Assembly: GCF_000378985.1 (NCBI RefSeq)
Contig: NZ_KB905370.1
Coordinates: forward strand, 4,896,799-4,960,798
Direction of reading: 5' to 3'
DNA: 64,000 bases
Source of the DNA: Ensifer sp. BR816
Lineage (GTDB): Bacteria > Pseudomonadota > Alphaproteobacteria > Rhizobiales > Rhizobiaceae
Positions within the stretch are counted from its first letter, which is position 1; every line of letters starts with the position of its first letter. The notes under the pieces are model-generated. The model was not told where the DNA came from, did no database searches, and saw only the letters and a list, made by a program, of their open reading frames with translations. Below are positions 38,137 to 48,336 of this stretch, piece after piece. The translations under genes were made by a program, and so were the position numbers.

Positions 38137-39786
38137 CTAACGATCGCTCACTGCCCAGCGCGGGTTGATCCAGGGCTCCTGATTGGAGCGGGCGAGCGGC
38201 TGCCGGCCGAGAACATGGTCGGCGGCCTTTTCGCCGGTCATGATCGACGGGGCGTTGAGATTGCCATAGGTGACGTGCGGGAAGATCGAGGAGTCGGCAA
38301 CGCGCAGGCCGTCGACGCCGATCACCCGCGTTTCCGGATCGACCACCGCCATCGGATCGTCCTTTGAACCCATCCTGCAGGTGCCGCTCGGGTGGTAGGC
38401 GCTCTCCAGATGCTCGCGCAGGAAGGCGTCGATCTCCTCGTCCGTCTGGACCTTTTCGCCCGGCTGGATTTCCGGACCGCGATATTGGTCGAAGGCCTTT
38501 TGGCCGAAGATCTCGCGTGTCAGGCGCACGCAATGGCGGAACTTCTCCCAGTCCTCGGGATGGCTCATATAGTTGAAGCGGATCACCGGATCGGCTTTCG
38601 GGTCGGAGGCGCGCAGCGTAACGCTGCCGCGCGACTTCGACAGGTTGTATCCGACATGCACCTGGAAGCCGTGCGTATTGGCGGCCGCCTTGCCGTCATA
38701 GCGGATCGCCACCGGCAGGAAATGGTACTGGATGTCGGGCTGCTTGACGCCCGGCGCCGACCGCAGGAAGGCGCAGGCCTCGAACTGGTTGGAAATGCCA
38801 AGGCCGGACTTGAAGAACAGCCATTGGGCACCCGCGACGCCCTGCCAGAACCAGGGCAGCCAGGAATAGAGCGAGACCGGCTTGGTGCTGACCTGCTGGA
38901 AATAAAACTCCATGTGGTCCTGCAGGTTCTGGCCGACACCCGGGCGGTCGACCTTCACCTCGATGCCCATTTCCTTCAGGTGAGCGGCCGGGCCGATGCC
39001 GGAAAGCATCAACAGCTTCGGCGAATTGAAGGAAGAGGCCGAGACGATCACCTCGCCGTTCGCCCTGACCACCTCGATGCGGCCGCCGCGCTCGATCTCG
39101 ACGCCGGTGGCGCGGCCGTTTTCAATGACGATCCTGCGGGCGAAGCAACGGATCAGCTCGACATTCGGACGCTTCAGCGCCGGCTTCAGATAGGCGGAAG
39201 CGGCCGACCAGCGCCGGCCACGCCAGGTCGTCTGCTCCATGAGCCCGAAGCCTTCCTGCTTGGAGCCGTTATAGTCGTCGGTCATCTCGAATCCGGCCTG
39301 CTTGCCGGCTTCGACGAAAGCGTGGAAGAGCGGGTTCTTGACCGGGCCGCGCTGGACATGCAGCGGGCCATCGGTGCCGCGCCAGCCGTCCTCGCCGCCG
39401 TGCGAATGTTCCATCCGCTTGAAATAGGGAAGCACGTCGGCATAGGCCCAGCCCTGGGCACCGAGTTCCTCCCAGCGGTTGAAATCCTCCGCATGGCCGC
39501 GCACATAGACCATGCCGTTGATCGAGGAGGAACCGCCGATCACCTTGCCGCGCGGCGCGGTGATACGCCGGTTGTTGAGGTGTGGCTCCGGCTCGGAAAG
39601 ATAGCCCCAATTGTAGCGGTTCATGCTCATCGGCCAGGCGAGCGCCGCCGGCATCTGGATGAACGGGCCGATGTCGGTGCCGCCGAACTCCAGCACGATG
39701 ACCGAATTCTTACCGTCCTCCGACAGGCGATAGGCGAGCGCCGAGCCTGCCGAACCGGAACCGATGATGACGAAATCTGCCTGCAT
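38137..39786 (-). CDS. betA: Choline dehydrogenase
   Basis: Membrane-associated FAD enzyme of the GMC oxidoreductase family oxidising choline to betaine aldehyde (and on to betaine). The 549-residue protein begins [23 protein letters not shown] with the FAD-binding GSGSAG at 9-14, has the GMC signatures [20 protein letters not shown] and the catalytic histidine region [12 protein letters not shown]. The ATG at 39786 is where homology starts; upstream in-frame sequence comes from an intergenic repeat. Last gene of betICBA, separated from betB by a palindromic element. Confidence 0.96.
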   Translation of the reverse strand: MQADFVIIGSGSAGSALAYRLSEDGKNSVIVLEFGGTDIGPFIQMPAALAWPMSMNRYNWGYLSEPEPHLNNRRITAPRGKVIGGSSSINGMVYVRGHAEDFNRWEELGAQGWAYADVLPYFKRMEHSHGGEDGWRGTDGPLHVQRGPVKNPLFHAFVEAGKQAGFEMTDDYNGSKQEGFGLMEQTTWRGRRWSAASAYLKPALKRPNVELIRCFARRIVIENGRATGVEIERGGRIEVVRANGEVIVSASSFNSPKLLMLSGIGPAAHLKEMGIEVKVDRPGVGQNLQDHMEFYFQQVSTKPVSLYSWLPWFWQGVAGAQWLFFKSGLGISNQFEACAFLRSAPGVKQPDIQYHFLPVAIRYDGKAAANTHGFQVHVGYNLSKSRGSVTLRASDPKADPVIRFNYMSHPEDWEKFRHCVRLTREIFGQKAFDQYRGPEIQPGEKVQTDEEIDAFLREHLESAYHPSGTCRMGSKDDPMAVVDPETRVIGVDGLRVADSSIFPHVTYGNLNAPSIMTGEKAADHVLGRQPLARSNQEPWINPRWAVSDR

Positions 39787-39835
39787 GCGAGTGTCTTTCT
39801 TCTGCGTAGATGCCTGCGGATGCCCCTTGCGGCGT

Positions 39836-39984
39836 TCCCCTCCCCAACCCCTCGCCACAAGGGGGAGGGGCTTACCCTGCCGCGCTCCGTTCTCCAGGGC
39901 CGTTGCCGCGAAGACGACGGTGCTGGTCCAGAGCGTAGGCGGCCTGCTAACCCCTCCCCACGTGGGGAGGGGTTGGGGAGGGGC
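39836..39984. repeat. Palindromic intergenic repeat inside the bet operon (second family)
   Basis: Inverted arms rich in CCCCTCCCCAACCCCT lie at about 39836-39874 and 39950-39984, around a 75-base core. The right arm contains the perfect CCCCTCCCCACGTGGGGAGGGG hairpin split as two 10-base halves around 39951-39972. The sequence differs from the copies at 21.7 and 37.9 kb. It occupies most of the 204 bases between betB and betA. Confidence 0.8.
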
Positions 39985-39990
39985 TTTCGC

Positions 39991-41454
39991 TCAATAAGGC
40001 GCCTCCACCTTCCCCATGCCGACATAGACGGTCTTGAGCTCGGTATAGTGGTTGAGCGCCGCAAGCGAATTTTCCCGGCCGAAACCGGATTGCTTCGAGC
40101 CGCCAAAGGGGATCTCGACTGGTGCGAGATTGTAGGCGTTGATCCACAGCGTGCCGGCCTCGAGCTGGTCGGCGACCCGGTGGGCACGGGTGAGGTCGGC
40201 GGTGAAGACACCGGCGGAGAGGCCGAACTCGGTGGCGTTCGCCCGGGCGACGACCTCCGCCTCGTCGTCGAAGTCGAGCACGCACATCACCGGCCCGAAG
40301 ATCTCCTCGCGCGCGATGGTCATTGCGTCGGTAACGTCGGCAAAGACGGTCGGCTGGATATAGGTGCCTTCGCTGTTGACCGCATTCGGAATGCCGCCGC
40401 CGGTGACGAGCCGGGCGCCTTCCGCCTTTCCCGTCTCGACATAGGAGAGCACCTTGTCGCGCTGCGCCCTCGACACCATCGGCCCGAGCTGCGTCGCCTC
40501 GTCCATCGGGTCGCCGATGACGATCGCTTCGGTGCGTTCCTTGAGCCGTGTCAGGAAGGCTTCCTTGATCTTCCGCTGCACGAAGACGCGGGTGCCGTTG
40601 GAGCAAACCTGGCCGGTCGAGTAGAAATTGCCGAGCATGGCACCGCCGATGGCGCTTTCGAGATCGGCATCGTCGAAGACGATCAATGGCGACTTGCCGC
40701 CGAGCTCCATGGTGACGTGCTTCAGTTCGGCCGCGGCAGCCGCTGCGACTTTCCTGCCGGTCGGCACCGAGCCGGTCAGCGAAACCTTGGCGACGTTGGG
40801 GTGGTTGACGAGCAGCGGCCCCGTGGCGCGGTCGCCCTGGATGACGTTGTAAAGGCCTTTCGGGAGGCCGGCTTCGATCAGGATCTCGGCGATCTTCAGC
40901 GCTCCGAGCGGGGTCATTTCCGACGGCTTGAACACCACGGCATTGCCGGCCACCAGCGCCGGGGCGCCCTTCCAGCAGGCGATCTGCTGCGGATAGTTCC
41001 AGGCGCCGATGCCGACGCAGACGCCGAGCGGCACCCGCTTGGTGAAGGCGAAATCCTGCCCAAGCGGGATATAGTCGCCATTAAGCGCCGCCGCCGCGAC
41101 GCCGCCGAAGAACTCGAAAGCGTCGGCGCCGGAGGTCGGGTCGGCGACGATCGTTTCCTGGATCGGCTTGCCGGTGTCGAGCGTTTCGAGCTCGGAAAGC
41201 GCGCGATTGCGCGCGCGCATGATCTCGGCGGCGCGCTTCAGGATGCGGCCGCGCGCCGTCGGGCTCATTGCCGCCCATTCCGGCTGAGCTCGCTTGGCGG
41301 CGGCGATCGCCTTCTCGACGATCGCCGGCGTCGCCGCATGCAGCCGGGCAATCACTTCGCCAGTGGCGGGATAGATGCTCTCGAAAGGCGTACCGGCGGT
41401 ATCCTCGACATATTCGCCGTCGATGAAGTGCGAGGCTTTCGGTTGGGCTTTCAT
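39991..41454 (-). CDS. betB: Betaine aldehyde dehydrogenase
   Basis: NAD(P)-dependent aldehyde dehydrogenase converting betaine aldehyde to glycine betaine, the osmoprotectant. The 487-residue protein shows [36 protein letters not shown] (cofactor loop), E250 in MELGGKSPL and catalytic C284 in GQVCSNGTR. It begins one base after the betC stop, so the two genes are tightly coupled. The pathway role follows from its place in betICBA. Confidence 0.97.
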   Translation of the reverse strand: MKAQPKASHFIDGEYVEDTAGTPFESIYPATGEVIARLHAATPAIVEKAIAAAKRAQPEWAAMSPTARGRILKRAAEIMRARNRALSELETLDTGKPIQETIVADPTSGADAFEFFGGVAAAALNGDYIPLGQDFAFTKRVPLGVCVGIGAWNYPQQIACWKGAPALVAGNAVVFKPSEMTPLGALKIAEILIEAGLPKGLYNVIQGDRATGPLLVNHPNVAKVSLTGSVPTGRKVAAAAAAELKHVTMELGGKSPLIVFDDADLESAIGGAMLGNFYSTGQVCSNGTRVFVQRKIKEAFLTRLKERTEAIVIGDPMDEATQLGPMVSRAQRDKVLSYVETGKAEGARLVTGGGIPNAVNSEGTYIQPTVFADVTDAMTIAREEIFGPVMCVLDFDDEAEVVARANATEFGLSAGVFTADLTRAHRVADQLEAGTLWINAYNLAPVEIPFGGSKQSGFGRENSLAALNHYTELKTVYVGMGKVEAPY

Positions 41455-41455
41455 C

Positions 41456-42991
41456 TCATTCTCCTCGCGGATAGCGTTTGGATTCCTCGAGATTGTCGAG
41501 GTTCATGTGGTTGCGCATGTAGCGCTCGGATGCCTTTTGCAGCGGCTGGTGATCCCAGGGGTAATAGGCGCCGTTGCGCAGCGCCTCGTAGACCACCCAG
41601 CGCCGTGCCTGGCTTTCGCGCACGGCGGCGTCGAAGGCCTCCATGTCCCAGTGCGCGGCGCGCATGTCGCGAAACGCGGTGAGGGTCGCCTGATCGACCG
41701 GCCCGCGCGGATTTTCCGCGAGATTTGTGCGTTCCAGCGGATCGGCCTCGAGGTCGTAGAGTTGGTCCGGATCAAGCGTGCAGTGGACATATTTCCACTT
41801 GCCTTCGCGGATCGCGACGAGCGGCGCGTAGGAAGCCTCGGCCGCATATTCCATCAGCACCGGCTCCATGCGCTCCGCCCCGTCGATCATCGGAAGCAGG
41901 CTAACGCCGTCAGTCCAGGGTTTCACCTCGTCCATCGAGATGCCGGCGAGATCGGCAAGCGTTGGCGTCACGTCGAGATTCGATGTCGGCGTCAGATGCA
42001 GGCCGGGTGCTACGCCGGGTCCGGCCACCATTAGCGGCACACGCGCCGAGCCTTCGAAGAAGTTCATCTTGAACCACAGGCCGCGTTCGCCGAGCATGTC
42101 GCCATGATCGGAGCAGAAGAGGATGAGCGTCTTGTCGAGCATCCTGGTCCGCGTCAGCGTATCGACAAGTTCCCCGACCTTCTCGTCGAGATAGGAGATA
42201 TTGGCGAAATAGGCGCGGCGCGACTGGCGGATATTTTCCTCGGTCAGCTCGAAGTTCTTGTAGTCGCAGGAATGCATGATGCGCTGCGAATGCGGATCCT
42301 GCTCTTCGGGGGGGAGGGCGCCCACTTCCGGTTGAAGGTGTTTGCAGTCCTCGTAGAGATCCCAGAATTTGCGGCGTGCCACATAGGGGTCGTGCGGGTG
42401 CGTGAAGGAGACCGTGAGGCACCAGGGCCGGCGGTCCTGATCGTCGTTCTCCCGAGAAAGCTGGTAGAGCTTCTGGTTCGCCAGAAACGCCACCTCGTCG
42501 TCATATTCCATCTGGTTGGTGATTTCGGCGACGCCGGCCCCGGTGACCGAGCCGAGGTTGTGATACCACCAGTCGATGCGCTCGCCGGGCTTGCGATAAT
42601 CCGGCGTCCAGCCGAAATCGGCCGGATAGATGTCGGTCGTCAGCCGCTCTTCGAAACCATGCAGCTGGTCCGGCCCGACGAAGTGCATCTTGCCGGAGAG
42701 CGCCGTGTAATAGCCGGCGCGGCGCAGGTGGTGCGCATAGGTGGGGATCGAGGACTGGTACTCCGCTGCATTGTCGTAGACGCGGGTGCGGCTCGGCAAC
42801 TGCCCGGCCATGAAGGACGCGCGGGCGGGGGCGCAAAGGGGAGACGAGGTATAATTGTTGCGGAAGCGGGCCGACCGCTTTGCCAGCGCCTTCAGGTTTG
42901 GCGCATGCAGGAAGTCCGCGGGCCCGTCGGGAAAGAGCTTCCCGTTCAACTGGTCCACCATGATGATCAGGATATTGGGTCTGGCGGTCAT
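41456..42991 (-). CDS. betC: Choline-sulfatase
   Basis: Type I sulfatase hydrolysing choline-O-sulfate to choline and sulfate, feeding BetA/BetB. The 511-residue protein has the metal-binding start [12 protein letters not shown], the formylglycine signature C53-A-P-A-R in [12 protein letters not shown], and the metal site [17 protein letters not shown]. No signal peptide, as expected for the cytoplasmic rhizobial enzyme. Its start overlaps the betI stop by four bases (ATGA). Presence of betC inside the bet operon is characteristic of Sinorhizobium. Confidence 0.97.
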   Translation of the reverse strand: MTARPNILIIMVDQLNGKLFPDGPADFLHAPNLKALAKRSARFRNNYTSSPLCAPARASFMAGQLPSRTRVYDNAAEYQSSIPTYAHHLRRAGYYTALSGKMHFVGPDQLHGFEERLTTDIYPADFGWTPDYRKPGERIDWWYHNLGSVTGAGVAEITNQMEYDDEVAFLANQKLYQLSRENDDQDRRPWCLTVSFTHPHDPYVARRKFWDLYEDCKHLQPEVGALPPEEQDPHSQRIMHSCDYKNFELTEENIRQSRRAYFANISYLDEKVGELVDTLTRTRMLDKTLILFCSDHGDMLGERGLWFKMNFFEGSARVPLMVAGPGVAPGLHLTPTSNLDVTPTLADLAGISMDEVKPWTDGVSLLPMIDGAERMEPVLMEYAAEASYAPLVAIREGKWKYVHCTLDPDQLYDLEADPLERTNLAENPRGPVDQATLTAFRDMRAAHWDMEAFDAAVRESQARRWVVYEALRNGAYYPWDHQPLQKASERYMRNHMNLDNLEESKRYPRGE

Positions 42992-43590
42992 GGTGCCCGT
43001 CCTTGGCGGCGAAGCTGGTCAAGATGGGTGGCTACATAGTCTTCCGTCAGGGCGATCGAAGCCTCGATGCTGATCGGCGCCGATTTCAGACTTTGCCGGA
43101 TGTAAAGTCCGTCGATCATCGCAGCCGCGCCCTCGGCGATGCGTTCCGCGTCATCGGCGGGGCAGAGCGCCCTGAGGCTGGCGAGCAGATTGGAGCGCAG
43201 CCGCCGTGCGTAGACGACAAGCAGGCGCCGAACGTCCTCGCAGCGCTGCGCTTCCGAATAGAAGGCGAGCCAGGCGGCGACCGTGTCCGGCGCGAACTGA
43301 TCGGCCCGGAAGCTGACGCGGACCAGAGCGCTCACCCTTTCACGCGGTGTTGCCGCCGCCTTCAGCTCGACGACCGCATCCTGACGCAATTGCCGGAGCA
43401 GGCTGCGGACCGTCGCGATCAAGAGTTGCTCCTTGCTGCCGAAATAATGATGCGCGAGCGCGGGCGAGACACCGGCTGTCCGGGCGATGTCGGACATGGT
43501 GACGGCAACCGTCCCCTGGTCGCCGATCACACGCAGCGTCGCGTCAACCAGCGCCTTGCGGCGCACCGGCTCCATCCCGACCTTCGGCAT
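42988..43590 (-). CDS. betI: TetR-family repressor of the bet operon
   Basis: A 200-residue choline-responsive repressor. The N-terminal TetR helix-turn-helix is at about 10-55 (RRKALVDATLRVIGDQGTVAVTMSDIARTAGVSPALAHHYFGSK), with the BetI-type C-terminal domain including FRADQFAPDTVAAWLAFYSEA and MIDGLYIRQSL. It heads betICBA and should bind the perfect palindrome 33 bases upstream of its start. Confidence 0.96.
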   Translation of the reverse strand: MPKVGMEPVRRKALVDATLRVIGDQGTVAVTMSDIARTAGVSPALAHHYFGSKEQLLIATVRSLLRQLRQDAVVELKAAATPRERVSALVRVSFRADQFAPDTVAAWLAFYSEAQRCEDVRRLLVVYARRLRSNLLASLRALCPADDAERIAEGAAAMIDGLYIRQSLKSAPISIEASIALTEDYVATHLDQLRRQGRAP

Positions 43591-43622
43591 TTCGACCTCC
43601 TCCGACGGCGGTCATCATATTT

Positions 43623-43642
43623 TTGATTGATGCATCAATCAA
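43623..43642. promoter_or_regulatory. BetI operator candidate
   Basis: TTGATTGATGCATCAATCAA is a perfect 20-bp palindrome 33 bases upstream of betI. Symmetry, AT-rich flanks and position fit the site through which BetI represses betICBA. It also lies about 95 bases before the divergent HdeD-like gene and may touch its control. Confidence 0.85.
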
Positions 43643-43736
43643 TAAAAAACCGTACGCTTTTTCCTTTCTTTTTGCCTGGAAATCCGGCTCAATCATGAGG
43701 CAGCGCCTGTGCTCCTCGCCAGGACTGGAGGTTGAA

Positions 43737-44285
43737 ATGACCAACGCGTTCGAACCTATCGGAAGGCAGACCGTGGCAGGAAAGTGGGGATGGTTCGTGG
43801 CGCTCGGCGTGCTGCTGATCATGGCCGGCGGTATCGCCTTCGGCAATCTGCTAATGGCGACGGCGGCGTCAGTCTACTATGTCGGTCTCATCATGCTGAT
43901 CGGCGGTTTGCTCAATCTCGCTCACGCCTATCAGGTGAAGGACTGGGGAGGTTTTCTCTACTGGGTGCTGAGCGGTGGTCTCTATGCGGCAGCGGGCCTT
44001 TTCGCCTTCATCAATCCGCTGCTCGCTTCGTCGATCCTGACCATTCTCATGGCGATCGCCCTGATCGTTGCCGGTGCCTTCCGGATCTGGGTCGGCTTCA
44101 GGCTCAGCCCGCTCGGCGGCTGGGGCTGGATCGTCATCGGCGGTCTCGTGACGCTCATCGCCGGTCTTGTCATCGCCGCCGGCTGGCCGGTCAACAGTCT
44201 GTGGATCCTCGGCCTGTTTCTCGCGGTCGATCTCGTCATGCAGGGACTGGCGCTGATCGCCTTCGGCGTACTCGTGAAGAGTTAG
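43737..44285 (+). CDS. HdeD-family membrane protein (DUF308)
   Basis: A 182-residue inner-membrane protein with six predicted helices arranged as three DUF308 repeats, as in HdeD, the acid-resistance membrane protein of E. coli. Visible segments are GWFVALGVLLIMAGGIAFGN, FLYWVLSGGLYAAAGLFAF and WILGLFLAVDLVMQGLALIAF. The ATG at 43737 follows TGGAGG; upstream in-frame starts overlap the bet operator. Role in stress is family inference. Divergent from betI. Confidence 0.86.
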   Translation: MTNAFEPIGRQTVAGKWGWFVALGVLLIMAGGIAFGNLLMATAASVYYVGLIMLIGGLLNLAHAYQVKDWGGFLYWVLSGGLYAAAGLFAFINPLLASSILTILMAIALIVAGAFRIWVGFRLSPLGGWGWIVIGGLVTLIAGLVIAAGWPVNSLWILGLFLAVDLVMQGLALIAFGVLVKS

Positions 44286-44403
44286 TCGGGGCGCAGAGAG
44301 ATATTGCCCAGGCTTCATAAAACTTTCACATTCGCGAAAGCTTTCATTGACGCTTGCCGCCGATGCTGGCCGCCGGTCCGTCCGTCCTATCCTGGAGTCC
44401 GGC

Positions 44404-46200
44404 ATGTCCGCCGCCCCTGCAGAACTGTTGTCGCTTCGTCGCTTCGGTGATGATCAGATCGTAACGCTCGCAAAGCTTGTCATAGAAAACGCCTTCCAAC
44501 CGATTGTGGAGGCGACCACCGGCGCGGTGTTTGGTTACGAGTCGTTGGTCCGCGGTTTCGAGCGCCTGGGGTTCTCCTCGCCGCTCGAACTGCTCGACAA
44601 GGCGGAAGGCGCCGGGCAATTGCTCGCCCTCGAACATCTGATCAACAGCCGCGCCGTCGCAGCCTTTTCGACGCTGCCGGATTTCGCCGCGCGCACGCTT
44701 TTCCTGAATTTCGATTCGAGGCTGGTTGGCGGCGAGGGGGATATGGTCGAGCGGCTCGTCAATCATCTGAAGCGCGCCAACATCGCCCCGTCCTCGCTCT
44801 GCTTCGAACTGTCGGAACGTTTCGACGGCGGCAAGATGCCGGATTTTTCGGCCCTGGTCCGGCAATTGCGGCTTGCCGGCTTCAAACTGGCGATCGACGA
44901 TTTCGGCGCTGGCTTCAATGGCTTGAAGTTGCTGTGCGACCAGCCGGTCGACTATGTGAAGATCGACCGACATTTTGTTTCCGGTATCGACAGGGATCCG
45001 CGCAAGCGCCATCTCTTGCGCCACGGCGTCAATATGGCGCATGCGCTCGGCACGCGGGTGATCGCCGAGGGTGTGGAAACGGAAGCCGAGTTCCTGGTCT
45101 GTCGCGATCTCGGCTGCGATCTGATGCAGGGCTATTTCATTGCCCGCCCGACGACGCACTTGAATGAGCTGCAGCCGGTCTATCCGCATCTCGAGTCCGG
45201 CGGCGTCCGGCGGCTCTCGTCCACACTGGACAGCATCCTGATCCGCAAGGAGATCGAACAGTTGCCGACGGTCAGGGAAAGCGACGATCTCGATTCCGTC
45301 TTCGATCTTTTCCGGCGCAATCCGCGCCAGGCCTTCTTTCCGGTGCTGAATGCCAATGGCGAGCCGCGCGGCATCCTGCACGAGTACCATGTGAAGGAGA
45401 TGATCTATCACCCCTTCGGCCGCGATCTGCTGAAGAACCGTATCTACCAGCGCCGTATCTCGCACTTCGTCACGCCAGCGCCGATCGCCGACCTCGATAC
45501 ACCGGCCGACGAGATGCTGAAGATCTTTGCCGGCATGGATGGCAGCGATTGCGTCATCCTGACGGAGAACATGCGCTACGCCGGCATTCTGTCGGCTTCG
45601 TCGCTCCTGAAGATCATCAATGAGAAACAGTTGAAACTGGCGCAGGAGCAGAACCCGCTGACCGGCCTTCCGGGCAATCGGGCGATCCGCGATCACGTCC
45701 AGCACGCCATCCTCGACGGCGATGAGACGCGCTATTTCTGCTACTGCGATTTCGACGACTTCAAGCCCTTCAACGACACCTACGGCTTTCAGAAGGGAGA
45801 CCTGGCGATCACCCTGTTCGCCGCGCTCCTGCGGCGCCATTTCATCGGCGAGGAGAAATTCCTCGGACATGTCGGCGGCGACGATTTCTTCGTCGGTCTC
45901 AGCGGACCGAGCGAAGCGGAACTTCGCGCCCTCCTGATGCGCCTCATCAATGATTTCCGCTCCGACGTCCGTCAGCTCTATTCGTCGGAACACCAGGCAG
46001 CGGGGCGGATCAGCGGGTATGACCGCGATGGCGGAGCCAAAGACTTTCCGCTGATGCGCTGTTCCATCGCTGTCCTTGTGCTTCCGCAGGGCTTCATCCT
46101 TTCCGACAGCCAGACGGTCAGCAAGAGGATTGCAGAGATCAAGGCGTGCGCCAAGGCGAGTGAAAGCGGATTGGTGCTGGAACTGGTCACCCGGCAATAA
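44404..46200 (+). CDS. Cytoplasmic EAL-CBS-GGDEF cyclic-di-GMP protein
   Basis: A 598-residue soluble protein with domains in the order EAL (about 22-265), paired CBS domains (about 270-400) and GGDEF (about 420-595). The EAL motif reads E46-S-L-V-R50, still fitting the ExLxR signature, and DDFGAG, KIDRHF, AEGVETE and QGYFIARP are kept, so phosphodiesterase activity is plausible. The cyclase site reads VGGDDF near 490-495, a conservative change. CBS domains suggest control by adenine nucleotides. ATG at 44404 is preferred to an in-frame TTG at 44347. Confidence 0.93.
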   Translation: MSAAPAELLSLRRFGDDQIVTLAKLVIENAFQPIVEATTGAVFGYESLVRGFERLGFSSPLELLDKAEGAGQLLALEHLINSRAVAAFSTLPDFAARTLFLNFDSRLVGGEGDMVERLVNHLKRANIAPSSLCFELSERFDGGKMPDFSALVRQLRLAGFKLAIDDFGAGFNGLKLLCDQPVDYVKIDRHFVSGIDRDPRKRHLLRHGVNMAHALGTRVIAEGVETEAEFLVCRDLGCDLMQGYFIARPTTHLNELQPVYPHLESGGVRRLSSTLDSILIRKEIEQLPTVRESDDLDSVFDLFRRNPRQAFFPVLNANGEPRGILHEYHVKEMIYHPFGRDLLKNRIYQRRISHFVTPAPIADLDTPADEMLKIFAGMDGSDCVILTENMRYAGILSASSLLKIINEKQLKLAQEQNPLTGLPGNRAIRDHVQHAILDGDETRYFCYCDFDDFKPFNDTYGFQKGDLAITLFAALLRRHFIGEEKFLGHVGGDDFFVGLSGPSEAELRALLMRLINDFRSDVRQLYSSEHQAAGRISGYDRDGGAKDFPLMRCSIAVLVLPQGFILSDSQTVSKRIAEIKACAKASESGLVLELVTRQ

Positions 46201-46279
46201 GGGCATTCGGTAACGGGCCTTTTCCGAGCCGCTGGCGGGCTATAGGTATACGCAATATGCCCTTGCGAGGATTACCGCC

Positions 46280-47281
46280 ATGACCCTTCCAACGGAAATG
46301 ACCTATGTCGACCTACCGAGCCCGGGGGGCGCGGAAAACATGGTTCTGGCGCGTGGCCCGCTGCCGGAGCTCAAGCCCGGCGAGATCTTGATCCGCGTCG
46401 AGGCCTTCGGCGTCAACCGGCCGGACGTCCTGCAGCGCAAGGGCGACTATCCGCCGCCGCCCGGCGCGAGCCCCGTTCTCGGTCTTGAAGTCGCCGGCGA
46501 GGTGGTCGACCTCGGCGAGAGCGCTGCGGGCTTCGCGATCGGTGACAAGGTCTGTGCGCTTGCCAATGGCGGCGGTTATGCCGAATTTTGCACGGTGCCG
46601 GCGACACAGGCGCTTCCCTGGCCGAAAGGTTACGACGCCGCCAAGGCGGCCGCGCTGCCCGAGACTTTTTTCACGGTATGGGCCAATGTCTTCGACATGG
46701 CGGGCCTGAAGGCCGGCGAGACCATCCTCGTTCACGGCGGTTCGAGCGGCATCGGCACGACGGCGATCCAGCTTGCCAGGGCCTTCGGTGCCGAGGTCTT
46801 CGCCACCGCCGGCAGTGCCGCGAAATGTACGGCCTGCGAGACGCTCGGCGCGAAGCGGGCGATCAACTACCGCGAGGAGGATTTCAAGGCGGTGGTGCTC
46901 GAAGCGACCGGCGGTCGCGGCGTCGATGTCATCCTCGACATGGTCGGCGGTCGCTATTTCGGCCGCAACCTTGCCTCGCTTGCCAAGGATGGACGCCTGT
47001 CGGTCATCGGGTTTCTCGGGGGCGCGCGCGTCGAGGACGCCAATATTACTCCGATTCTGACGAAGCGGCTGCGCGTCATGGGGTCCGCCTTGAGGCCGCG
47101 TACGGCCGAGGAGAAGCGGGCGATCCGCGACGGACTTGCCGCTCGGGTCTGGCCGCTTCTGGAAGCGGGCGACGTGGCGCCGGTCATTCACGCCGTTCTG
47201 CCCATTGAAGAGATTGCTGATGCCCACCGCCTGATGGAAGAGGGGGATCATATCGGAAAAATCGTGATGACGGTCGCGTGA
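46280..47281 (+). CDS. NAD(P)H:quinone oxidoreductase, zinc-free MDR (PIG3-type)
   Basis: A 333-residue medium-chain dehydrogenase/reductase of the quinone-oxidoreductase class resembling human TP53I3. Features are [31 protein letters not shown], the cofactor motif [21 protein letters not shown], and absence of the zinc-binding cysteines of alcohol dehydrogenases. It should reduce quinones with NADPH. The ribosome site is GAGGA. A short reading frame and terminator follow. Confidence 0.92.
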   Translation: MTLPTEMTYVDLPSPGGAENMVLARGPLPELKPGEILIRVEAFGVNRPDVLQRKGDYPPPPGASPVLGLEVAGEVVDLGESAAGFAIGDKVCALANGGGYAEFCTVPATQALPWPKGYDAAKAAALPETFFTVWANVFDMAGLKAGETILVHGGSSGIGTTAIQLARAFGAEVFATAGSAAKCTACETLGAKRAINYREEDFKAVVLEATGGRGVDVILDMVGGRYFGRNLASLAKDGRLSVIGFLGGARVEDANITPILTKRLRVMGSALRPRTAEEKRAIRDGLAARVWPLLEAGDVAPVIHAVLPIEEIADAHRLMEEGDHIGKIVMTVA

Positions 47282-47364
47282 TATAAGACGATGGTCGCCC
47301 TTGTATTGCCGTGGAAATCGCCTACCTTGTGACCATCGGCAACAACAGAAAGGAAGGTGATCCA

Positions 47365-47436
47365 ATGTCTAATGAGATTTCGGACCTCGTGACAGGCATG
47401 GGAGAAGTGAAGGAGTCGAGGCAGCCCTCGGCTTAA
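47365..47436 (+). CDS. Possible 23-residue small protein or leader peptide
   Basis: A short reading frame MSNEISDLVTGMGEVKESRQ plus three residues, preceded by AAGGAAGGTGATCCA, a strong ribosome site at good distance. It lies 83 bases after the quinone reductase stop and 60 bases before a good terminator. The region upstream can fold through CGATGGTC/GACCATCG (47289-47296, 47331-47338). The peptide is acidic/basic and has no membrane segment. Coding is plausible but unproven; the segment might instead be a small RNA. Confidence 0.4.
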   Translation: MSNEISDLVTGMGEVKESRQPSA

Positions 47437-47495
47437 ACCGCCACCTTCCTCCGGGCTCTAGAGCCCAAGCCTTACACAGGCCAAAACTCATGGAA

Positions 47496-47517
47496 GGGTC
47501 GCTAGCGCGGCCCTTTT
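47496..47517 (+). terminator. Terminator after the small reading frame
   Basis: 7-bp stem GGGTCGC/GCGGCCC (47496-47502, 47507-47513, one G-T pair), loop TAGC, followed by TTTTCCATTTT. Orientation is plus, so it ends the quinone reductase/small-frame transcript. Confidence 0.8.
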
Positions 47518-47527
47518 CCATTTTCAG

Positions 47528-48265
47528 TCAAATACCGACCCGGCCGATCGCGGGTATCTTTATGCCTGGCCGGGCAATATCGATGCCGGCCACCAGCCCC
47601 ATGAAATGCAGTTCCAGCCCGCTGCGCCAGCCGGCCGAAATGCCGGCGACGCCATAGAGCGTCGCATGCAGGTCGCGGCCGTCCGCGTCGATGTGGAACA
47701 GCTTGCCTTCGGGCAGATAGTCGCGTCCGACCGCATTCGGCGGCAAGACAATGTCGAGTTCGGGCACCGACCGCAGCACGTGGGCGACGAAGGTGTTGGA
47801 GTTCGGTCCCGGCCAGAGACGGTAGGCTCCGCGCGTCGAATAGGGATAGGCGGCAATCGCCTGCTCGACCTTCGGGATCAGCCGCTTCGCTTCCTCGCCT
47901 GTGACGACGGTCACGATGCGCGGCTCGTTCGAATACCAGCGGCCGTCGGCCTGATAGGCGTTCTTGCGGACCGGCTTGCCCCATCCGACCTTTTCGTAGC
48001 GGTCGTATGTGGAAGCGCCTTCCTCCTTCGTGACGATCCATGCGTGGCTCGCCACGGCGCCCTTCATGCCGCCGGTCGTTGCCGAGAACACATAGATCGC
48101 CGCCTCCGGACTGGCCGATGGCTCCGGCAGGATGTGAGCAGAAGACCAGTCCGCGTCGCGCCAGCTCTGCGGCCGCTCCTTGAAATACCATAGCCCTGCC
48201 GAGGCAAGCGCCGGAAGCAGGTAGATGACGGCGAAGGCGAGCAGCAGCCTGCGGAGGATTTTCAT
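47528..48265 (-). CDS. DUF3750 domain protein with N-terminal membrane anchor
   Basis: A 245-residue protein with an N-terminal hydrophobic helix (about 7-25) that is either a signal peptide or an anchor, and a DUF3750 domain (about 45-240) showing HAWIVTKEEGASTYDRYEKVGWG, RWYSNEPRIV and LWPGPNSNTFVAHVLR, which recalls papain-like/NlpC folds through the conserved H and the GPNSNTF segment. Function unknown. The ATG at 48265 follows a weak ribosome site and begins the anchor. Divergent from the asparaginase gene. Confidence 0.86.
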   Translation of the reverse strand: MKILRRLLLAFAVIYLLPALASAGLWYFKERPQSWRDADWSSAHILPEPSASPEAAIYVFSATTGGMKGAVASHAWIVTKEEGASTYDRYEKVGWGKPVRKNAYQADGRWYSNEPRIVTVVTGEEAKRLIPKVEQAIAAYPYSTRGAYRLWPGPNSNTFVAHVLRSVPELDIVLPPNAVGRDYLPEGKLFHIDADGRDLHATLYGVAGISAGWRSGLELHFMGLVAGIDIARPGIKIPAIGRVGI

Positions 48266-48336
48266 CGACAATGTCTTTTCTGCCGGTGGATTCCTGATAG
48301 ATGCATAGCCCAAACTTGGAAAATTGAGGGCAAGAC

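Noticed and set aside
38392..41682. 1096-codon open frame on the plus strand
   Set aside because: Antisense across betA, the repeat and betB; composition is Arg/Ala/Asp/His-rich without recognisable domains.
44344..46206. 620-codon minus-strand frame
   Set aside because: Shadow of the EAL-CBS-GGDEF gene, which has clear conserved motifs on the other strand.
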